From S146-42 sp965371965 (GTDB lineage Bacteria; Planctomycetota; Phycisphaerae; Phycisphaerales; UBA1924), in the NCBI GenBank assembly GCA_965371965.1, contig CBDVAM010000033.1, forward strand, positions 1 through 28,978: DNA of 28,978 nt, written 5' to 3'. Position 1 is the stretch's first letter. Every line of letters starts with the position of its first letter. The position numbers and the translations under genes are program-made. Positions 24,712-28,978 of this stretch are shown here, one piece after another. The notes under the pieces were generated by a model, which ran no database searches, was not told where the DNA came from, and worked only from the letters and a program-made list of their open reading frames with translations.

Positions 24712-25332
24712 ATGGCCGACGCGAGTGCCATCACAGTGCTCCTTGTCAAGACCGGGAGCACCGCCTGGGAAGACGACGGGCGTCTGTGCGGAGCGACCGA
24801 CCTAGCGATGAGCGACAACGGGCGCGAGAAGTTCATCCAGGCCCTGGACGCGGTCTCGGGTGACAGCGTGGATACCGTCTACTGCGGACCCGACGAGGGC
24901 AGCGTCGAGGCCGGCGAGCTTGTGGCCAAGCGATTTGGCGCCCGCAAGCGCATCGTCCCGGCACTGCGTGAGGTGAGCCTGGGGCTCTGGGAGGGCCAGC
25001 GCCGCGAGGACCTGTTGTCGTGCCATCCCAAGGCCTACAAGCAGTGGTGCGACGACCCCGCCAACGTCATCCCGCCAGAGGGCGAGACTATCGGCGAGGC
25101 CCGCGAACGGATCGTGGGTGAGATGTGCAAGCTCATCGAGAAGTCACGCGCGGGTTCGCAGAGGATCGCGTTCGTTGTACGCCCGATGGCGGCGGCGATA
25201 GCGAATGAGGCATTGGTCGCAGCGAGCGCGGACACGGACGCTGAGGACCAGGGGCAGGGCTTCGAGTGGAAGACCGTGTGGTGCGAGCGCGTGCGAGAGT
25301 TGCGTGCGACGTGCCGGGCCGGGGCCGCCTGA
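24712..25332 (+). CDS. Histidine-phosphatase-fold pseudoenzyme
   Basis: A 206-residue protein whose framework matches the phosphoglycerate-mutase-like/histidine-phosphatase superfamily: GRLCGATDLAMSDNGRE (23-39), LREVSLGLWEGQRREDLL (85-102), the helix ending in PPEGETIGEARERI and a C-terminal strand before AAAIANEAL. Yet the active-site motif RHG reads KTG (13-15), the second Arg motif (SP-x-x-R-A) reads CGPDEGSVEA, and the second catalytic His strand reads VVRPMAA (155-161). Only Glu87 of the usual active-site set remains. I therefore infer a non-catalytic binding protein. It has a strong AAGGAGG site and is 19 bp upstream of accD, so a role linked to fatty-acid synthesis or its regulation is possible but unproven. 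Confidence 0.8.
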   Translation: MADASAITVLLVKTGSTAWEDDGRLCGATDLAMSDNGREKFIQALDAVSGDSVDTVYCGPDEGSVEAGELVAKRFGARKRIVPALREVSLGLWEGQRREDLLSCHPKAYKQWCDDPANVIPPEGETIGEARERIVGEMCKLIEKSRAGSQRIAFVVRPMAAAIANEALVAASADTDAEDQGQGFEWKTVWCERVRELRATCRAGAA

Positions 25333-25351
25333 GACCGCGCAGAGGACAAGT

Positions 25352-26197
25352 ATGACCAAGGCCGCGAGCAGGACGTGGGCGGATGTCAAGCCGGCGAGGC
25401 GCAACGCGATCCCCGAGGGGTTGTGGATGCGTTGCCCGGGGCAGGGCTGCGGGCAGATGATCTATCGCCGGCAGGTCGAGCAGAATCTGCAGGTGTGCCC
25501 CGAGTGCGGGCATCACTTCCGGGTGAGCGCGAGCGAGCGGGTGGCGCAGCTGGCCGACGCCGGCACGTTCGTGCCCATGTTTGAAGATTTGTTGCCCTGT
25601 GATCCACTGGACTTTGAGGACCTCCGCAAGTACACGGATCGCTTGGCGGGTGAGCAGATGCGCTCGGGGCGACCCGACGCGGCCCTCGCCGGTGAGCTGT
25701 TCATCAAGGGCCGCCCCGCGGCGTTGTGCTGCCTGGACCTGCGGTTCATGATGGGCTCGATGGGCAGCGTCGTGGGCGAGGTCATCACCCGCACCATCGA
25801 GCACGCGACCGAGCGGGGCCTGCCGCTGATTATCGTCAGCGGCTCGGGCGGGGCCAGGATGCAGGAGTCGGGGCTGAGCCTCATGCAGATGGCCAAGACC
25901 TCTGCGGCGCTGGCCCGGTTTGACGACGCCGGGGGCGTCTTCATCAGCATCCTGACCGACCCGACGACGGGCGGAGTGACGGCGTCGTTCGCGATGCTGG
26001 GCGATGTGATCATCGCCGAGCCCAACGCGTTGATCGGCTTTGCCGGGCCTCGGGTGATCCAGCAGACGATCCGCCAGGAGCTTCCCGAGGGATTCCAGCG
26101 GAGTGAGTTCCTGCTCGGCGCGGGGCTCATTGATCGGGTCGCACCGCGCGACCAGCTCCGCAGCGAGATCGCGCGGATCATCGACTACGCTCGATGA
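25352..26197 (+). CDS. accD: Acetyl-CoA carboxylase carboxyltransferase beta subunit
   Basis: Together with AccA transfers the carboxyl group from carboxybiotin to acetyl-CoA, giving malonyl-CoA for fatty-acid synthesis. The 281-residue protein has the N-terminal zinc ribbon and the crotonase-like core: MGSMGSVVGEVITR, SGSGGARMQE, TDPTTGGVTASFAMLGD and the terminal segment near QRSEFLL. Cysteines are at 28, 33, 49 and 52; the first pair is spaced C-x4-C instead of the usual C-x2-C. GAGGA is 7 bp before ATG 25352. The stop overlaps the lnt start (ATGATGG at 26194). accA is not in the window. Confidence 0.96.
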   Translation: MTKAASRTWADVKPARRNAIPEGLWMRCPGQGCGQMIYRRQVEQNLQVCPECGHHFRVSASERVAQLADAGTFVPMFEDLLPCDPLDFEDLRKYTDRLAGEQMRSGRPDAALAGELFIKGRPAALCCLDLRFMMGSMGSVVGEVITRTIEHATERGLPLIIVSGSGGARMQESGLSLMQMAKTSAALARFDDAGGVFISILTDPTTGGVTASFAMLGDVIIAEPNALIGFAGPRVIQQTIRQELPEGFQRSEFLLGAGLIDRVAPRDQLRSEIARIIDYAR

Positions 26198-27921
26198 TGG
26201 ACGCCCACCAGCGGCAACGCTCTCAGGACACGCATCGCCATCGCCCACGCCTCGAGGCGCTCGGCGGGGGATTGCTCCACGGCCTCATCATGGTCCTCGC
26301 GTTTCCGGGGGTCGGTGCGTGGGCGCTCGTGGTATTCGCGCCGTTGCCGTTGATCTTCGTTGCCACTCGCGCCTCGGCCCTGGGTCGCTCGCCGTTTCGC
26401 ACCGGGGTCCTCGCGGGGCTGGGCACGCTCCCGATGTGGCTGTTTGAGCACCAGTGGATCGCAGAGATGACCGCCCTGGGGCTGGTGCCGCTGGGGTTTG
26501 TGCTCTCGGTGTATCCGGGCGTGTTCGTCTGGTTCCTGGCCCGAATCCGCCGGCGGTGGGCGGGATTGCCCGTGTGGGTGGTCGCCGGGCCGCTGTGGAT
26601 GGCGATCGAGTTCTTTCGCGGCTCGCTGATATTCGATGGGTACCCCTGGCTGCTGGTCGGACACCCGCTGATCGAGTTCACGCCCCTGGCGATGCCCGCG
26701 CGATGGTTCGGCATGTACGTCGTGAGCATGCTGTGCGTCACCGTCAGCGCCGTCGCCTATGAGGCGATCGTGGGACGCCGTGTGCGCGCAGTCTTGGTCC
26801 TGGGCGGCCTTGCGGTCGTCTGGGGCGGGCTGGCTCTTGCGCCCAGCGGGACACGCCCCGACCCGCAACGCACGCTGGCCATCGGGCTCATCCAGACCAA
26901 CGTGCCCCAGAGTGTTCGCGGCACCTGGCCCCTCCAGGCACGCGTCGAGGAGATGGTCGAGCTGGATCGGATGACACGCGCGGCTAGTGCGCAGATCGGT
27001 GACCGAACGCCGAGCGTTATTGTGTGGCCGGAAACGATGTTTCCGGGGTATTTCCTGGACGAACAGTCACTCGCGGCTGTCGCAGCGCTCGATGATCGGG
27101 CCGCGGGGTTTCGCGAGCAGGCGCTCGCGATCGCGCGTGCGACGATCGACCTCGAACGGAGCGTTGCCCCCCCACTGCTGGTCGGGGTCGTGGCCCACGA
27201 CAGCCTGCGGTTCGAGCTCAAGAACGGGCTCATCAACTGGACGAGTGACAAGCGGTTCAATAGCTCGCTGCTGTTCGACGACGGGCGTCAGGTGGCCCGG
27301 TACGACAAGGTCTTCTTGACACCCTTCGGCGAGGTCATGCCGTACATCTCGGCGTGGCCCTGGCTGGAAAAGAAGCTCCTGAGCTACGGCGCCAAGGGCA
27401 TGACGTTCGATCTGGCCGCAGGCGAGCGTCCCGTGCGGTTCGAGGTCGGCGACGGGGTGCGGGTGGCGACTCCCATCTGCTTTGAGGCGACGATGCCGGG
27501 GGTGTGCCGGCGGCTGGTCTTTGAGCGGGGCGAACGCCGGGCCGAGGTCCTGATCAACATGACCAACGACGGCTGGTTCGGCAGGTCGCACGCCGGTCGG
27601 CGGCTGCACCTGCTCGGGGCCCGCTGGCGGTGTGTGGAGCTGGCGACGCCGATGGTCCGGAGCGCCAATACCGGTATCTCGTGCCTGATAGACGCATCGG
27701 GGACGGTTGTCAGCCGCATGCCCATCGGCGAACGGGCGTATCTGGTGGTCCAGACGCCGATCGGTCGCGGCGTGACCCTGTTCGCCCGGATCGGACACAC
27801 GCTGCCTTGGGCGGCCCTGATCGGAGCGATCCTGCTGCTGGGAACGACGTACTTTGGGGATCGAGGCCCTAAAAACGCCGATGCACATCGGCAAGAGACC
27901 AGCGAAGGAGAACGCTCGTGA
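26194..27921 (+). CDS. lnt: Apolipoprotein N-acyltransferase
   Basis: Adds the third acyl chain to the N-terminal cysteine of lipoproteins at the periplasmic face of the inner membrane. The 575-residue protein has an N-terminal membrane domain of about six segments (residues 25-215), a nitrilase-like domain and a final membrane helix near 526-543. The catalytic triad is Glu280 (VWPETMFPG), Lys372 (RYDKVFLTPFGE) and Cys429 (TPICFEAT), all in the expected order; NMTNDGWFG follows. The start overlaps accD by 4 bp; ATG 26197 directly after is equally possible. It is followed, with another 4-bp overlap, by a lipoprotein gene, a likely substrate. Confidence 0.95.
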   Translation: MMDAHQRQRSQDTHRHRPRLEALGGGLLHGLIMVLAFPGVGAWALVVFAPLPLIFVATRASALGRSPFRTGVLAGLGTLPMWLFEHQWIAEMTALGLVPLGFVLSVYPGVFVWFLARIRRRWAGLPVWVVAGPLWMAIEFFRGSLIFDGYPWLLVGHPLIEFTPLAMPARWFGMYVVSMLCVTVSAVAYEAIVGRRVRAVLVLGGLAVVWGGLALAPSGTRPDPQRTLAIGLIQTNVPQSVRGTWPLQARVEEMVELDRMTRAASAQIGDRTPSVIVWPETMFPGYFLDEQSLAAVAALDDRAAGFREQALAIARATIDLERSVAPPLLVGVVAHDSLRFELKNGLINWTSDKRFNSSLLFDDGRQVARYDKVFLTPFGEVMPYISAWPWLEKKLLSYGAKGMTFDLAAGERPVRFEVGDGVRVATPICFEATMPGVCRRLVFERGERRAEVLINMTNDGWFGRSHAGRRLHLLGARWRCVELATPMVRSANTGISCLIDASGTVVSRMPIGERAYLVVQTPIGRGVTLFARIGHTLPWAALIGAILLLGTTYFGDRGPKNADAHRQETSEGERS

Positions 27922-28978
27922 GGATTGGAACTATCGGGCCTGGCGTGGGACTCGCCATCGGGGTTGTTGCCCTCTCGGGCTGCTCGGGGCCAGCGAAGAA
28001 TGACGAGTCGCCGGGAACGGAGGCACGCTCCCAGCCGTCGGTCGAGATCTCTCGATCGGTGCTGCGTGAGGACGCGATCATCCTGCTCGGCGAGTTCACC
28101 GACCACGAGAATGCCCAGGTCAGGGCGAACGCCATCGAGGCGCTCAGCGTGACCCCGGGTCGCCTGCGCGCGATCCTGCCCAAGGCGTTGGGCGATGAGA
28201 ACGCCGGCGTGCGAGCGGTCGCTGCGATGACCATCGGAAAAATCGGGGCGTGCGATCTCGCGCCCCTGTGCGAGCCGCTGCTGCATGACCCGTCGCCGTT
28301 TGCTCGCCTGGCGGCGATCTATGCCCAGAGTTCGTGCGATGATGACCGGCACACGGGCGAGCTCGCGGAGTATCTGCTGCACCACGAGTCGATTCGCGTG
28401 CGGGCCCAGGCGGCCTTTATTCTGGGTGAGTTGGGCAATCCGTCGGGGACGGCTCTGCTCCGCCACGCCGCGGCCCAGGGGGCGGGTCGAGCCAGCGACG
28501 CCGAGTTCCGCCTGCTCCAACTCCAGATCGCCGAAGCTCTGGCGAAGCTGGGCGATGAGGGCCAGCGGGATATTCTGGTCGCGGCCCTGTTTGTCTCGCG
28601 TCCCGAGGACCTGGAGGCGACGGCCCTTGCGACCCAGATCCTGGGCGAGATCCGCAGCAGAAGATCGGCCCCGGAGCTCCAGAATCTGATCGCGTATCGC
28701 GACGAGCAGGGAAGATCGATGCCGGCGGAGATCCGCCTGAACGCGGGGATCGCCCTGGCCAAGCTTGGAGGCATGGAGGCGGGCTTGGCGGCGCGTCTGT
28801 CGGGCCTGGGCGACGAGTTCGCCCGTCACCGGAATCCGCTGCTCAGAGCCCAGTCGGCCATTCTGCGGGGGCATATCGGGGGGTCCGCGGAGGTCGCAGC
28901 CCTCCGCGAGATGCTGACAGATGGCAATCCGCTGGTCCAGGTGGCTTCGGGCTCTGGAATCCTCCAGGCTTCGCTCTC
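27918..28978 (+). CDS. HEAT-repeat lipoprotein, 3' end beyond the window
   Basis: GTG 27918 overlaps the lnt stop by 4 bp (GTGA), with AAGGAG upstream. The frame is open to the last base, giving 353 visible residues. The N-terminus is a lipoprotein signal: a hydrophobic stretch and the lipobox LSGC with Cys22, then a polar Ser/Asp/Glu linker. From about residue 45 there are repeating helical pairs of HEAT/Armadillo type, e.g. HENAQVRANAIEAL, NAGVRAVAAMTIGKIG, SIRVRAQAAFILGELG and NPLLRAQSAILRGHIG, with Asp/Asn and Arg at the inter-helix positions. It would be anchored to a membrane and used in protein binding; the partner is unknown. The C-terminus is cut off by the window. Confidence 0.85.
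   Translation, partial: MRIGTIGPGVGLAIGVVALSGCSGPAKNDESPGTEARSQPSVEISRSVLREDAIILLGEFTDHENAQVRANAIEALSVTPGRLRAILPKALGDENAGVRAVAAMTIGKIGACDLAPLCEPLLHDPSPFARLAAIYAQSSCDDDRHTGELAEYLLHHESIRVRAQAAFILGELGNPSGTALLRHAAAQGAGRASDAEFRLLQLQIAEALAKLGDEGQRDILVAALFVSRPEDLEATALATQILGEIRSRRSAPELQNLIAYRDEQGRSMPAEIRLNAGIALAKLGGMEAGLAARLSGLGDEFARHRNPLLRAQSAILRGHIGGSAEVAALREMLTDGNPLVQVASGSGILQASL

Overview
ORGANISM. This is a GC-rich, densely packed bacterial chromosome segment with Gram-negative envelope genes (LptD-like protein, apolipoprotein N-acyltransferase, a lipoprotein). Several features together point to a planctomycete, most likely of the Phycisphaerae type: a type III glutamine synthetase, a eukaryotic-style UDP-sugar pyrophosphorylase, a Gfo/Idh/MocA oxidoreductase beside a xylose-isomerase-like TIM barrel and a nucleoside-symporter-type permease, and a DUF1015 protein. 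This assignment is an inference from gene content; no rRNA is present to confirm it. I recognise no tRNA, rRNA, insertion sequence, phage gene or CRISPR array. LAYOUT. (1) 1-1590: the 3' part of a gene for an alpha-solenoid protein made of eleven exact 42-residue repeats. (2) 1665-5663: histidine utilisation, with hutU divergent from hutG-hutI. The plus-strand run continues tightly into map and trpA (to 7359). (3) 7356-9667: type III glutamine synthetase with its own promoter candidate and a leader holding a 13-bp-period repeat. (4) 9702-13257: a molybdenum-cofactor cluster, moeA-moaC-moaB/mog-mobA on the minus strand, divergent from moaD-moaE; moaA is absent. (5) 13248-17483: a small unknown protein, a Gfo/Idh/MocA oxidoreductase and a sugar-isomerase-like TIM barrel on the minus strand, with a divergent MFS permease. 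(6) 17593-23748, minus strand: UDP-sugar pyrophosphorylase, LptD-like protein, DUF1015 protein. (7) 23818-28978, plus strand: rpe, then a palindrome-rich leader, a histidine-phosphatase-fold protein lacking its catalytic residues, accD, lnt and a HEAT-repeat lipoprotein that runs off the window. HOW THE GENES FIT TOGETHER. HutU, HutI and HutG carry out the last three steps from urocanate to glutamate; hutH is not in the window. Glutamine synthetase, further along, assimilates the ammonium. The Mo-cofactor genes cover cyclic-pyranopterin formation (with an external MoaA), sulfur insertion, adenylylation, Mo insertion and guanylylation. The last operon links lipid supply (accD) to lipoprotein acylation (lnt) and to a probable Lnt substrate. 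MOST INTERESTING. The catalytically dead histidine-phosphatase-like protein in front of accD with its palindromic leader; the structured, repeat-bearing leader of the glutamine synthetase; the two-flavour higher-order repeat gene at the left edge; two related hairpin repeats in minus-strand intergenic gaps; and a small protein resembling the DUF4258/BECR toxin-like fold with no obvious partner.
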